A stretch of DNA of 64,000 nt from Gambelia wislizenii (Eukaryota; Chordata; Lepidosauria; Squamata; Crotaphytidae), in NCBI GenBank assembly GCA_030847615.1, contig JAUMIR010000004.1, forward strand, positions 101,756,001 through 101,820,000, written 5' to 3'. Below the pieces are notes generated by a model. The model was not told the DNA's origin and searched no databases. It was given only the letters and a program-made list of their open reading frames with translations. Shown here in pieces: positions 33,558 through 44,220 of the stretch (the first letter of the stretch is position 1; the number at the start of each line of letters is the position of its first letter). The translations under genes were made by a program, and so were the position numbers.

Positions 33558-34204
33558 GGGACTTGTCTATATGAGGCAATAAAATGTGGACTGATGCTCA
33601 CTAATGCCAATTCACAGCAGCTTTCATTTGTCTTCACTTATTTTTCAAGATTGCAGTCATGCAAAGCCATATGCGTTTGCTCTTCCAACAGGCATGCCTG
33701 CAAATCAAGATGGTGGGTGCAAATGAATTATTTATGTTTTTATTATCACCAGTTGCTGCTGCTGAACAGTATTTTTTTTTCCAAAAAGCAAATCCAAGGT
33801 GCGGAAGTGTGACCTTCCACTTAAATAAACAGGAAAAAAAAAGAGAAAAAAGGCTGTTTCATCACCTCAGTGCATGATCACTAAGGTGAAAATCCAACAT
33901 GGTGGTTCCAGGTGCAGGCCCACCCCTGTTCACATCCAACCAATCAGTTTTCCACTTCTACTCTTATTGGGAATGTGCAACAAAATTAATCAGTTGACCC
34001 AACAAGTGGGAATGCACAATAAGTGGGAATGCACATCTTTGGAGTTTTTAAAACAAACAAGCCCACAAGAGCTTTTTCCACAGAATATTTGGAGTTTTTG
34101 CCTCCCTCCTTCTGAATACAAGCAAAATGATGCAGGATCCCATTGGGACAAAAGGTATTCTCTCAAATTCTATGAGGAGTATTTTTGCTATATAGACAAG
34201 CCCC
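33558..34204. mobile_element. 647-bp MITE, TIR GGGACTTGTCTATAT
   Basis: The ends GGGACTTGTCTATATGAGGC and GCTATATAGACAAGCCCC are inverted repeats. The flanks are compatible with a 3-bp CTG duplication if the outermost G is counted as flank. The interior is shared with 24087-24705 and 30357-30556. Frames of 72-128 codons on the plus strand have no recognisable domain. Confidence 0.75.
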
Positions 34205-34499
34205 TGGGTTGTATGTCAGAATTAATACTGGGATTTTTCTTCTTCTGTATTTGTGGATAAACACCACATGAGGCACAGTATCAAGACTGTATCACATAAA
34301 CAGAATTTCAGTGTAAGAAATGACTAATTCTCATAGGTAGTTTGCTGCAAGTGACAAACACACATGTTTCTTTTTCTGTGAGTATACATGGTGCACACCT
34401 GAGAGCTCATGAAAGTTAATTTTTGGACTACAGCTCTCAGAAGTATTTTTATTTTTTATTTATTACAGTATTTATACCCCGCTCTTCAGCCTCAAAATA

Positions 34500-34802
34500 C
34501 TAAAATAAAAACAACACTTGCAAATGAACTCTACCCAGGGACAGGGGGATTTCCAGCAGATAATGGGCCATCAACCAATCATTAGCCAAACAGACACTAA
34601 TCCTCCTTTGCATATCTTCACCCAGAAACTAGCCATTCAAATACACACATTTACATATCCTCCCCAACAGGGGTTCACAGTATATAAGCCCCCGCCCCCA
34701 CTCCTACCCAACCATTCTCTGAAGATGTCAGCCACAGATGCAGGCGAAACGTCAGAAATAAACTCTTCCAGAACACAGCCTAACAGCCTGGAAAAAAACC
34801 AA
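34500..34802 (+). mobile_element. possible Penelope-like element terminal region
   Basis: This segment interrupts a SINE. It has a promoter-like 'cacagtatataagccccc' near 34677-34695, followed by a compact structured segment with 'gcaggcgaaacgtcag', a sequence I associate with terminal repeats of Penelope-like retroelements in vertebrates. No reverse transcriptase or GIY-YIG endonuclease is present, so it would be a solo terminal piece. The identification rests on memory of the motif and is tentative. Confidence 0.45.
34715..34757 (+). ncRNA. hammerhead-ribozyme-like motif, degenerate
   Basis: CTGAAGA (34719-34725) fits the CUGANGA core. GAAA is at 34746-34749 and a GTC cleavage-type triplet at 34751-34753. 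A short stem I is possible (TTCT 34715-34718 with AGAA 34754-34757), and stem II could be GTC with GGC. Helix III would be minimal, as is known for Penelope-like hammerheads. There is one extra base between the core and stem II, and CTGA/TCAG could pair instead, so activity is unlikely or unproven. Confidence 0.3.
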
Positions 34803-35070
34803 GGAAAATCTCTCAGAGGGGCTTACAAATTGTTAACCAATAGCACTTACACATCTACACCACTATATAGAGTACTAGGCACTCTCTAAACAGTTTCCAG
34901 TGTGTGTTAGCTAATTGCCCCCACAAGCCAGGCACTCATTTTACTGACTCTCAAAAGGTTGGAAGGCTGAGTGAACCTTGGAGCCCTTAGGATTGAATTC
35001 ACAATGTTGTGGCTGCAGTACCAACATTTAATCACTACACCATTTAACCACTGCACCACCAGGGCTCTTC

Positions 35071-36220
35071 CAGACTCTGGTATAAATGCTTAAATGGAAC
35101 AGACTGAACATGTGTGTGTGTGTTCATCACATAGAAGTAATGAAATGTATGCAGGAGTCACAGAGTTTCATAGACAGAAGAAATATTCATGTGAAAGCCC
35201 AAGATAGGGAAGGTATATCTTTGTCACTCTTTCTGCCTTGCATAAACCTGAAACCTTTTCTAACACCAAATTCTATTTCTACATAATGGGGTTTAAAATG
35301 GGGTTTTCTTGCTGAAAGCATCTGCATGTTTTCTTTTCACTGAGTCAGCAGATAGAGTGACAGTTGGCAGCCTCAGCTGGGAACAGTAAGATATCTTGTG
35401 CAAGGCTTTATTCTCTGCAGGTTGCTCAGATATGCTGTAAGAGAGCATTACCGATTAATGTGTGCTTTCTTTCCCTCTCTCTGAAGGGTTATAAAATAGT
35501 TCCATGAATGCCCCGCTCTCCATCTCCTTACAGATGTCCTGGCAGGATCAACAATACAACCCCTCTCTCCTTAGAACTACAGATATTCAGCCCAAGTGAA
35601 ATAATGGCTTCAAATGTCAGAAGGGAGTTTTGTAGTTTATAGGTGAAAGCTGTTGTGAAACATGTGTAAGATATTTCATGTGTATGATGCAGAACCAAGT
35701 TCTGGCTCAACAATGGCAAAAATGTGGATAAGATCTCCGGGTGAATTAAAGTTTAGGGATCTTGGAAAATTACTTTTAAAAGTAATCCAGTCTTGTTACT
35801 TGAAAAATAACCTGATGGACTTATGTGTCGCAGTGTTTTAAGAATAACTTATCCCATTGCTTGGTGGTGTTTGTGTTTTTTGGGGTTATTTTCATTTTTT
35901 TTCTTCTAACAAAAAAACCCCCAAACACTTAAGATTGGCAAGGAAATGGCATAAAAGTTGAAAAAAATCTAATCAATGTGCCTCTAAAATACCTTCAAAA
36001 AGTAATTTTAAAAGTAACTAGCAAATTGATAGTCATTGCAGCAATAAAATATTATTCCCACCCATCCAGTTACTTTCGAAATGCAACTTATTTATCCTTA
36101 CAAAAACAAAAACAATGTCCTGCAGGTAAGTTCTTTACTTGCAACTTGTAACTTCCTAGGTCTGGGGTTGCCAGCTTGCATCCCAAAAATCTATACTGCT
36201 TTAAAATGTTTGACAGCAGA
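35071..36220. other. unassigned, with a possible inverted-repeat element at about 35755-36090
   Basis: Motifs 'aaattacttttaaaagtaat' (about 35768) and 'aagtaattttaaaagtaact' (about 36000) suggest an AT-rich MITE, but its ends are unclear. The rest has no recognisable feature. Confidence 0.35.
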
Positions 36221-36449
36221 AGCCAATGTGGTGTAGTGGTTTCAGCATTGGACTGTGACTCTTGAGACCAGGGTTTGAATCCCTGCTCAGCCATAGAAAT
36301 CCACTTTGGGCAAGTCACACTCTCTCAGCATCAGAGAAAGACAAAGGCAAAACCACTCTGAACACATCTTCCCAAGAAAACCCTGTGATAGGTTTCCCTT
36401 AGAGTCGCCACAAGGTAGAAACTATTTGAAGGCACACAACAACAACAAA
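36221..36449 (+). mobile_element. tRNA-derived CORE-SINE
   Basis: Near complete: head 'tggtgtagtggtttcagc', B-box-like 'ggtttgaatccc', 'gggcaagtcacactctctca', and tail 'gaaggcacacaacaacaac'. Confidence 0.9.
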
Positions 36450-36688
36450 GTGCCAGATGCCCTACCCTAGTCAGTTTCTTTCTTGCTGCTCCCATTTGTC
36501 ATTCAGGCTGCTGTGTGAGTTAAACCTGGACTGTTTCTAATTGTAAGACAGGTGGGAATGACCCTACAGCAAAGCTTAAAGAAGAACTGTCTGTACAGTA
36601 GAACCCAGATCTGCTCCACTTTAGATTGTTTTGAATAGCAAAGATATGACAGAAGACAGGTAGGGTGTGTGTACTTAGGAATTGGTGA

Positions 36689-36909
36689 GGTGGCGTGGTG
36701 CATTGGCTTGAGCGTTGGACTAAGACTCCGAGAGGCATAGGCTCAAATGTTCACACAGCCATGGGAAACCACTGGGAGACCTTGGGCAAGTCATACTCCC
36801 TCAGCCTAAGGGGAAGGCAATGACAACCCCCCTCTGAACAAATATTCTCAAGAAAACCATAGGTTAGAGTTACTATACATTGAAATCAGCTTGAAGACAT
36901 CCAACAATA
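36689..36909 (+). mobile_element. tRNA-derived CORE-SINE
   Basis: Head 'tggcgtggtgcattggcttg', worn B-box ('ggctcaaatgttc'), CORE 'accttgggcaagtcatac', and tail 'cttgaagacatccaacaat'. It is older than its neighbour at 36221. Confidence 0.85.
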
Positions 36910-37019
36910 ATGAAGCACAAACTGAGACACCTGAATTTTCAGTGGTAGAAGGTGGAAGATAGAATGGACAGATAATGATGATAATAATAACAATACAGCA
37001 ACAACAACAACAATCATGA

Positions 37020-37325
37020 TGTTGTATATTTTTATTTCTTAGCTGTCTCTTCCCAAGGCTCGAGGCAGGATACAACATAAATTAAAATACAATATATGGC
37101 ATAAAATAATTTAAAACACTGATGAAAACACATAGGATTAAAACAAACATTAAAATTATTCATAGATTTAAAATACCAATTTAAAGTTCATAGACTAAAA
37201 TAAACTGGGTAGGCCTGCCAGAAGAGATAGGTCTTTAGTGCTATTAAATCCCGACAGCATGTTTAGCTGTCAAATCTCTTCCAGCAGGCCATTCCATAGA
37301 TTATGAGAAATATCAGAAAAGGAAA
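37020..37325 (-). mobile_element. L2 LINE 3' end fragment
   Basis: On the minus strand, 'gacctatctcttctggcagg' followed by 'cctacccag' corresponds to the end of the L2 ORF ('acggatctcttctggcagg' at 46933). The 3' UTR and a 'gataca' end lie near 37075. It is a short 5'-truncated copy. Confidence 0.65.
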
Positions 37326-37463
37326 AAAATAAAAAGTAAAATGAGAGTAGGGATATTTATTTTGCTTCAGAAGAATGGAGATTCAAAGAGGGTTTTTTTG
37401 GGGGGGGAGGGGTGTGTTCACAGATACTTGCAAATTCCCAGTGGGCACAGGTAACAGAATCGT

Positions 37464-37688
37464 GTTACTTTATTACACTACACTGTTATAATGCTATTAT
37501 CCCACTTTAACTGCTCTGGCTGCCTCCTGTGGAATTCTGGGGCTTATAGTTTAGTGAGGCCTAAGAGCTCTCTGGCTGAGAGTTGTAAATGCCCCTCCCT
37601 AAACTGCAAATCCCAGGATTCCACAGGAGGAAGTCATAGCAGTTAAAGTGGAATAATAGTGCTATAACAGTGTAGTGTGATAATCTCC
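37464..37688. mobile_element. palindromic MITE (ACACTGTTATAG type)
   Basis: Colinear with 26370-26593: arms 'attacactacactgttataa' and 'ctataacagtgtagtgtgat', with the inner 'cctcctgtggaattctgg' inverted at 'ccaggattccacaggagg'. It is non-coding. Confidence 0.8.
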
Positions 37689-38269
37689 TTAGTCTTCTGA
37701 ATTCTGGACATGAGTCTACAGTCAGGTAAAATCTGTAAAATCAACAATAGGATGTTGTTACCAGACATCCAAAAGAAAGACCTTTGGTCTAGCTGGCAAC
37801 AGGAGTCATGGTTTTTCAGCCTAAAGGAGGGCAGGGCTGGTGTAGATGATGATACGATATTGATAAGAGGCTAAGCTGTTATTTAGGAAACCACCTTAGA
37901 AAATGCAGAATTCAGTTGAAAATTATAATATGGAACTGGGTCCCTGCCTAAGTCAAAGAAAATAGTCAACATGGATAGAGGGAAGGGAAAAGGGAAACAG
38001 AGAAACTTCTTTTGTGCACAAGAAATAATGTTACTGTATGGAAAACCATGGCTGAGATCCTGCATTACATTGACAGAAGGTAGAACTCTGCCAGGATAAC
38101 TATGTTCTCTCCCCACCTAACTGAGCTCTTTCCTTACCTCTCTTGGAGCACCTCCTTGACCATTTGGTGGCAAGAGAATAGTGTGTATTGTATAGGCAGC
38201 AGCAGGCTTTACTTCAGCAGTCAGCCACAGCACAACAAAGTCATCTGCTAGGCACCTCAGGGATCTGAG
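37689..38269. other. unassigned
   Basis: No recognisable gene or repeat. Confidence 0.35.
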
Positions 38270-38560
38270 AGCATGACGTTGTGTTCCTTCATAGGTCTAA
38301 AGCCCATTGTTAGTTCTGACTGGAGTAGACCCATTGAATCAATTGGATTTACCTATGTGTTGACTCAACATTCAACAGTTGATTCAAAGGGTCTACTCTA
38401 CTTGGGACAAACCAACAGGATTCCAGCTGTGGTGTGTGGCTTCCATGACAGTGGGACAGTGAATTCCCACTGGAATTTAATTTGAACTTTAAAGGAAAGG
38501 TCCAAAGTGTTAGAACTTTATCTTGTTTAGCAGATAGGGTTCAGCACCTTGGACAGATCC
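38270..38560. repeat. inverted-repeat element plus dispersed repeat
   Basis: Positions 38290-38440 form an imperfect palindrome: 'tggagtagacccattgaatc' inverts 'gattcaaagggtctactcta'. The adjoining 38441-38560 contains the inverse of a repeat seen at 29840-29990 and 58505-58620 ('ggcttccatgacagtggga'). Confidence 0.5.
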
Positions 38561-39182
38561 TTCAAAGCCTGAACTAAAACCTGAAATGGATTCAACACTA
38601 TACTGCAGGGGCAGAAGAAGCTGGTAACACAAAGGCTCAACAGCAAATAGCTAGTCTCACATCAAGATCAGTCCAGCTCAAATCTGATGCCCATTCTACC
38701 ATGAAAAACATTTTAACTCTGATATATGGATGGGCACATGTTTAGTGTGCCTTCTTCTTGACAAAACCTTTTTTGGAGGCTAAAACTAATTGTCCATTAA
38801 TTAGTGCCAAATTGCCTTTCCATCAGCAGACAAGGTCCACTCTGCTTAAGAAAGAAGCCAATTCCTCCAGCTCTGAACAGCTTCAGACATTCCAGAGTAG
38901 TGGTAGAATGAGAAAGAAAAAAAGACATGTGCTTGGACCCTTCTTGCTGTCATTCCAAGAAACATCTTTTCCATGGAGACATGAGAGACTTCCCTCAGCA
39001 CTGGCTAGTGCATGGGCATTTGTGTCCTGTCCTTCAGAATAGACCCAGGAGCAGGGGAAGAAGAAAGGAAGGACAAGATCTGAAGTGTCTGAAAACTGGA
39101 GGGTTTACCTTGGGTGTTTTCAGATCAAGACTGCCTGGTGCTTCCAGCCCAAAGGGATTTTGTAGCTATTTGGTAACTCCTG
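38561..39182. other. unassigned
   Basis: Overlapping frames of 94 and 114 codons lie at 38758-39271 without recognisable domains. The second runs into the next MITE, which argues against a real gene. Confidence 0.35.
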
Positions 39183-39928
39183 GGGTTCGTTTACACAGCA
39201 GATTTATTGTGGCAACTTGCGCTTTAATTCTTTTCCACAGCTGTGCCAGTCAGGTTTTTTTTTCTTTCTAATTATGCTACTTTTCCGCTTAGACTTGAAA
39301 AAGTGCGGGGGATGGTGGTGCAGAGGAAGGCTTTATGGGGAAGAGCATAGAACCTCCTTTGAAGCCCTGCATTTTCTAGCTAAAGAAAGACTCACAGACT
39401 GCCAAAATAGCAGGGGGGAAGATCAAAGAAGTAGCTCTGTCTCTGTATCTCTCTAAATCTGCTTGTAAATGAACTCAGTCACTCCCCGAAGCAGAGACAC
39501 AGCAATCTTCCCATCTGCCCTGGCATCTCTGCTGAAAGACCTTGCTGCCCATGCTGTGGATCCTAAGGTGAACCTATCACAAGTTTTTTCAGCACGATTT
39601 GTTTAGTCAGGGTTCACAGACTTGCAAAATAACAGAGGATTTTTCAAAGTTTCCTGATAGCTACTGAATCTCCCTCCCTCACTCTCCCTCCCTCCTCCAA
39701 TCACAATGCAGCTCTGCTGCAGCCCTTAGCGGAATGGTTGTTTACACTGCCAATAATGCACTACATTGCAAACATACCGACAAAAGTAGCGACATCCCTT
39801 GCCACACTATATTTGGGTGTTTTACCTTCCCCCCTTCTGAATGAGGTGATGCTGTGGTGTGATCTGTGGGAACAATGAGCTATTTTTGTGGTATATTTAG
39901 AGGAATATTTGCCCGTGTAAATGGGCCC
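39183..39928. mobile_element. 746-bp MITE, TIR GGG(G)TTCGTTTACACAGC
   Basis: The ends GGGTTCGTTTACACAGC and GCCCGTGTAAATGGGCCC are inverted repeats. CTG flanks both sides (39180-39182, 39929-39931) if the first G is assigned to the flank. The right half is nearly identical in layout to 21443-22293, and the left half to the inverse of 28150-28518. Confidence 0.8.
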
Positions 39929-41057
39929 CTGGATACATTTGTGTGTGTATACAGAAAACAGACAATAGAAGCAGCAGGAACAAGTAAAGGGATCAGAAGC
40001 GGAAGACAATATCTCCCAACTCGCCCTCCCCCATAACATTCTGCAAATGAGGCAGAGCAATTGTGTTATAAAAGGCTCATCTGAACCCCATTTTGAGGGG
40101 AATGCAGTAGATTCTGTTAGTTGATGTGGGCAATTTAAGGTGATGAATGAGGATTAAGATGCAAGAGAAAACCTTCACAACCAGCTTTGTCTGCTACAAT
40201 GCTTAGTGATAATGGCAGTGGTATTATTAGAAAATTGAAATACTTCCTACCTGCTTTGCCAGCTGGGTAAATATGGACTTAAATATTAAAGAAAGCAGAT
40301 TGAATGCCAAGCAGTGCAGGCAAACTATTATAGATTTTTCTCCTTTCTCTTTCTACTTTCCCCCCATACTTTTATTGTGTCCAGTTTCCATAACATCACT
40401 TTTATATTGCTGTTGATTTTTTCCTCTGCATACTTCTCTGCAGCAGCTGTCAGATGGTTAAAATGCCAGTATTACTAGCTGCAATAAATATGTCCTTTTG
40501 CTACGGTTGTACCCATTGGGAGTTTATGTAACGCACTGAGTGGTTAACTAAATATGCATAAAGAACATTAGCTTCCCAGAGATTTCAGCATTCTGTGGCA
40601 GCTCAGAAATGACTCACCAGTTGTACATGACTGTTGTTGCTTTATGCACACAGATTTTGTAGTAAAAACTGTACAAGGTATTCTGTGCTTCAAAACCTTG
40701 TCCGACAGCAATCAATCCGTGAAATGAGAGAGAAGAGCTAAATGTTAATTCTCAGAGGCATCTTTCTCATGGCAATTTCAAGTGCCTTGAAATTCAGACA
40801 AGGAGCTTTTTTTTTTCTTCCTCTCCACCTTTCTCAGATTGATGTTTGTTTCATGTATTCATGTGGTCCTCTTAATTTACTTCCTCTTTTTTACTTATTT
40901 TTTTGTTTATTTTTTCCGCTACTTTCATTTCACCTTATTTAAAGATTTAGAGCTTACTTAGCATTTAGTATTTAAATCACGCATCATTGCATGGATAATC
41001 TGATATCTTGCAATTTTGATTTTACTCAATTTTCCTTTTGAAGGAAAACATAAGTAT
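39929..41057. other. unassigned; candidate conserved non-coding element at about 40340-40720
   Basis: Positions 40340-40720 lack repeat hallmarks and contain well-formed AT-rich motifs ('taactaaatatgcataaaga', 'gaaatgactcaccag', including octamer-like ATGCATA and an AP-1-like TGACTCA). This resembles vertebrate conserved non-coding DNA. It is an impression only. Confidence 0.3.
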
Positions 41058-41128
41058 GTGTGTGTGTGTATAGATACACACACACACACACACACACATG
41101 TATATGTATATGTATATATGTATATACA
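41058..41128. repeat. (GT)n / (AC)n / (TATG)n compound microsatellite
   Basis: Alternating purine-pyrimidine repeats in three blocks, probably grown within an L1 3' UTR. Confidence 0.95.
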
Positions 41129-41331
41129 AATGATGCGCATAGATAAACATGGGAAATATGGGGAGACCAGATAGGAAGTTTAGAATGAGAGGAATATGGA
41201 CAGGATAGGTGGGTATAAAGAATTATAGAGTGATAGAAATAAGTATGGATGGAAGAGAAAATACGGTTGGGAGGGACAAGACGTAATAGAGATAGAAGAG
41301 AAAGAGAATGTGTGGTAGACAAGTTCAAAGG

Positions 41332-42368
41332 TTCCCCATGACATTCTTGCAAAGAAGCTTGTAAAATGTGGGCTAGACAAGTTAACTGTTCAATGGATTT
41401 GTAATTGGCTGACTGGCCGAACCCAAAGTGTGCTCAGCAGTGGCTCCTCTTCGTCTTGGAAAGATGTGACCAGTGGGGTGCCACAGAGCTCTGTTCTGGG
41501 CCCAGTGCTATTCAACATCTTTATCAATGACTTGGATGAGGGAATTAGGGGCATACTTATCAAATTTGCAGATGACACCAAATTAGGAGGAGTAGCTAAT
41601 AGCCTAGAGGACAGGATCAAAATTCAGAATAACCTGGATAGACTGGAGAGCTGGGCCAAAGCTAACAAAATGAAATTCAATACAGAGAAATGTAAAGTAC
41701 TGCACTTGGGGCGGAAAAATGAAATGCATAGATATAGGATGGGAGAGACCTGGCTGAACGAGACTACGTGTGAAAGGGATCTAGGAGTCCTAGTAGACCA
41801 CAAGTTGAACATGAGTCAACAGTGTGATGCGGCAGCTAAAAAGGCCAATGCAATTTTGGGCTCCACCAATAGAAGTATAGTATCTAGATCAAGGGAAGTA
41901 ATAGTGCCACTCTATTCTGCCTTGGTCAGACCTCAACTAGAATACTGTGTCCAGTTCTGGGCACCATGATTCAAAAAAGATATTCACAAATTGGAGCATG
42001 TCCAGAGAAGGGCAACTAAAATGGTGAAAGGTCTGAAAACCATGCCTTATGAGGAGAGACTCAGGGAGCTGGGTATGTTTAGCATGGAAAAAAGACGGTT
42101 AAGAGGCGATATGATAGCCCTGTTTAAGTATTTGAAGGGATGTCACACTGAGGATGGAGAAGGCTTGTTTTCTGCTGCTCTAGAGACTGGAACATGGAGC
42201 AATGGGTGCAAGCTCCAGGAACAGAGATTCCACCTCAACATTAGGAGGAACTTTTTGACAGTAAGAGCTGTTCGGCAGTGGAACACACTCCCTCGGAGCG
42301 TGGTGGGGTCTCCTTCCTTGGAGGTCTTTAAACAGAGGCTGGATGGCCATCTGTCGGGGATGCTTTGA
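41332..42368 (+). pseudogene. CR1 ORF2 remnant: end of reverse transcriptase and C-terminal domain
   Basis: The translation starts at the VPHD-like segment of RT. It then reads VTSGVPQSSVLGPVLFNIF (motif with QG changed to QS) and IKFADDTKLGG, the FADD catalytic box. Next come KCKVLHLGRKNEMHRY, CERDLGVLVDHKLN, LYSALVRPQLEYCVQFWAP, VQRRATKMVKGL and finally FKQRLDGHLSGML followed by a stop. One stop lies at 41968, just after FWAP. In life this protein would reverse-transcribe CR1 RNA at the target site. The 5' part (endonuclease and RT palm start) is missing. Confidence 0.92.
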
Positions 42369-42455
42369 TTGTGATTTCCTGTGTGGCAGGGGGGTTGGAC
42401 TGGATGGCCCTTGTGGACTTCCAACTCTACAATTCTATGATTCTATGATTCTATG
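41332..42455 (+). mobile_element. 5'-truncated CR1 LINE
   Basis: It carries the C-terminal half of CR1 ORF2 and the short 3' UTR ending in ATTCTATG octamer repeats (42432-42455), the CR1 hallmark. AAAGG lies on both sides (41327-41331, 42456-42460), a possible short target duplication. Among the CR1 copies here it has the most intact reading frame. Confidence 0.92.
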
Positions 42456-42650
42456 AAAGGTGTTTAAAGATGGATAAAATATAACATGGATAGCACTGTA
42501 TAGCCTAAACAAATGATCCATTTTGTTCATTGCATCTAAATAGAAATTGCGATAGACTGTATGTTAATTTATAAGTCTGTCAATATGAAATTTTTATGTT
42601 GGAAAACAAGTTTGAATAAAAATAAAATTAAAAAAAAGAAAAAAGATATT

Positions 42651-43335
42651 CAGACAAGGAGCCAGGAAGCCAAAGAGTTAGCCTTCCTGTGAGTTCTGCC
42701 TATGAAACCAGAAATAGTCTGTGTGATGCCTCCAGTCCTACACATAAACAAACCAGATGCTTATTTAGACTTGTTTTTGTGTGGTATTGCCATTTTGTCA
42801 CACTGTTGACAAAAGGCTCAGGGTTACTGCTGGACATTCTCTCAGCACAAAGATACTTGAACACACACATACTTTTATCCAAATGCAAGCAATCATAGAA
42901 TCATAGAATCATAGATGTTAGATCCAGAGATGGGAGGATGGCTGTATATGTTAGATCAGGGTTAGGAAATAGGTGACCATCTGAATGCATTTGGACCAAG
43001 ATTCCTATCAGCCCTAGCCACCAAAGCTGATGAAGAGGGATGATGAGAGCTGCAGTCTAAGATCACCTGGAAGAGTGCATGTTTCCTGCTCCTGCGTTAT
43101 ATCATTTCCATGCTTCTCCTTGCCACTGAGCAGAAAATATGCCTCTTACTTCACATACTTACAATTTCAGAATAACCATTTCAGATATTGTGTCCTAGAT
43201 ATAATGATGTTTAGGAGCTGCCCATCATTGGAATCTCCCCGGTAAATAATGTCATATCTTATTGTAGGATTGGCTATGTGGAAATGCTTTGGCACAGCAA
43301 TACGGTAATGAGCATTTGGCTGAGTCTTGGGAAAG
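42651..43335. other. unassigned, with CR1 tail tip and hAT-like fragment
   Basis: 'catagaatcatagaatcat' at about 42895-42914 is the inverse of the CR1 3' octamer repeat, so this is the tip of a truncated CR1. Positions 42955-43060 resemble a worn hAT MITE. Nothing else is recognised. Confidence 0.4.
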
Positions 43336-44220
43336 AATCATAGAATCATAGAATTGTAGAGTTGGAAGAGACCACGAGGGCCATCCAGTCCAACCCCCTG
43401 CCACGCAGGAAATCATGATCAAAGCATCCCTGACAGATGGCCATCCAGCCTCTGTTTAAAGGCCTCCAAAGAAGGAGACCCCACCACGCTCCGAGGGAGT
43501 GTGTTCCACTGCTGAACAGCTCTTACTGTCAAAAAGTTCCTCCTAATGTTGAGGTGGAATCTCTGTTCTTGGAGCTTGCATCCATTGCTCCGTGTTCCAG
43601 TCTCTGGAGCAGCAGAAAACAAGCTTGCTCCATCCTCAATGTGACACCCCTTCAAATACTTAAACAGGGCTATCATATCGCCCTTAACCATTTTTTTTCC
43701 AGGCTAAACATACCCAGCTCCCTAAGTCTTTCCTCATAAGGCATGGTTTCCAGACCTTTCACCATTTTAGTCGCCCTCCTCTGGACACGCTCCAATTTGT
43801 CAATATCCTTTTTGAATTGTGGTGCCCAGAACTGGACACAGTATTCCAGGTGAGGTCTGACCAAGGCAGAATAGAGTGGCACCATTACTTCCCTTGATCT
43901 AGACACTATACTTCTATTGGTGGAGCCGAAAATCACATTGGCCTTTTTAGCTGCCACATCACACTGTTGACTCATGTTCAACTTGTGGTCTACTAGGACT
44001 CCTAGATCCCTTTTGCACGTAGTCTCTTTCAGCCAGGCCTCCCCCATCCTATATTTATGCATTTCATTTTTCCGCCCTAAGTGCAGTACCTTACATTTGT
44101 CCGTATTGAATTTCATTTTGTTAGTTTTGGCCCAGCTCTCCAGTCTATCCAGGTCATTTTGAATTTTGATCCTGTTCTCTAGGGTATTAGCTATGCCTCC
44201 TAATTTGGTGTCATCTGGCA

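Larger units (their letters stand above)
34445..35070 (-). mobile_element. tRNA-derived SINE with L2-like tail, split by another element
   Basis: The minus-strand head near 35070-35000 reads 'gagccctggtggtgcagtgg' with B-box-like 'attcaatcctaag'. The body has 'ctaacacacactgg', and the L2-like 3' end 'ggctgaagagcggggtataa' lies at about 34470-34490. A second copy without the head is at 61136-61350. A roughly 300-bp piece interrupts this copy between 34500 and 34802. Confidence 0.75.
41160..42650 (+). mobile_element. probable L1 3' UTR end, split by a CR1
   Basis: To the left of the CR1 there is purine-rich sequence without coding potential. To the right, 42456-42650 ends 'gaataaaaataaaattaaaa', like the ends of the L1 copies at 7.6 and 58.1 kb. 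This suggests one L1 3' end into which the CR1 inserted. No ORF2 motif remains, so the call is tentative. Confidence 0.35.

Noticed and set aside
41058..41128. Z-DNA or regulatory element
   Set aside because: Simple compound microsatellite; there is no evidence of function.
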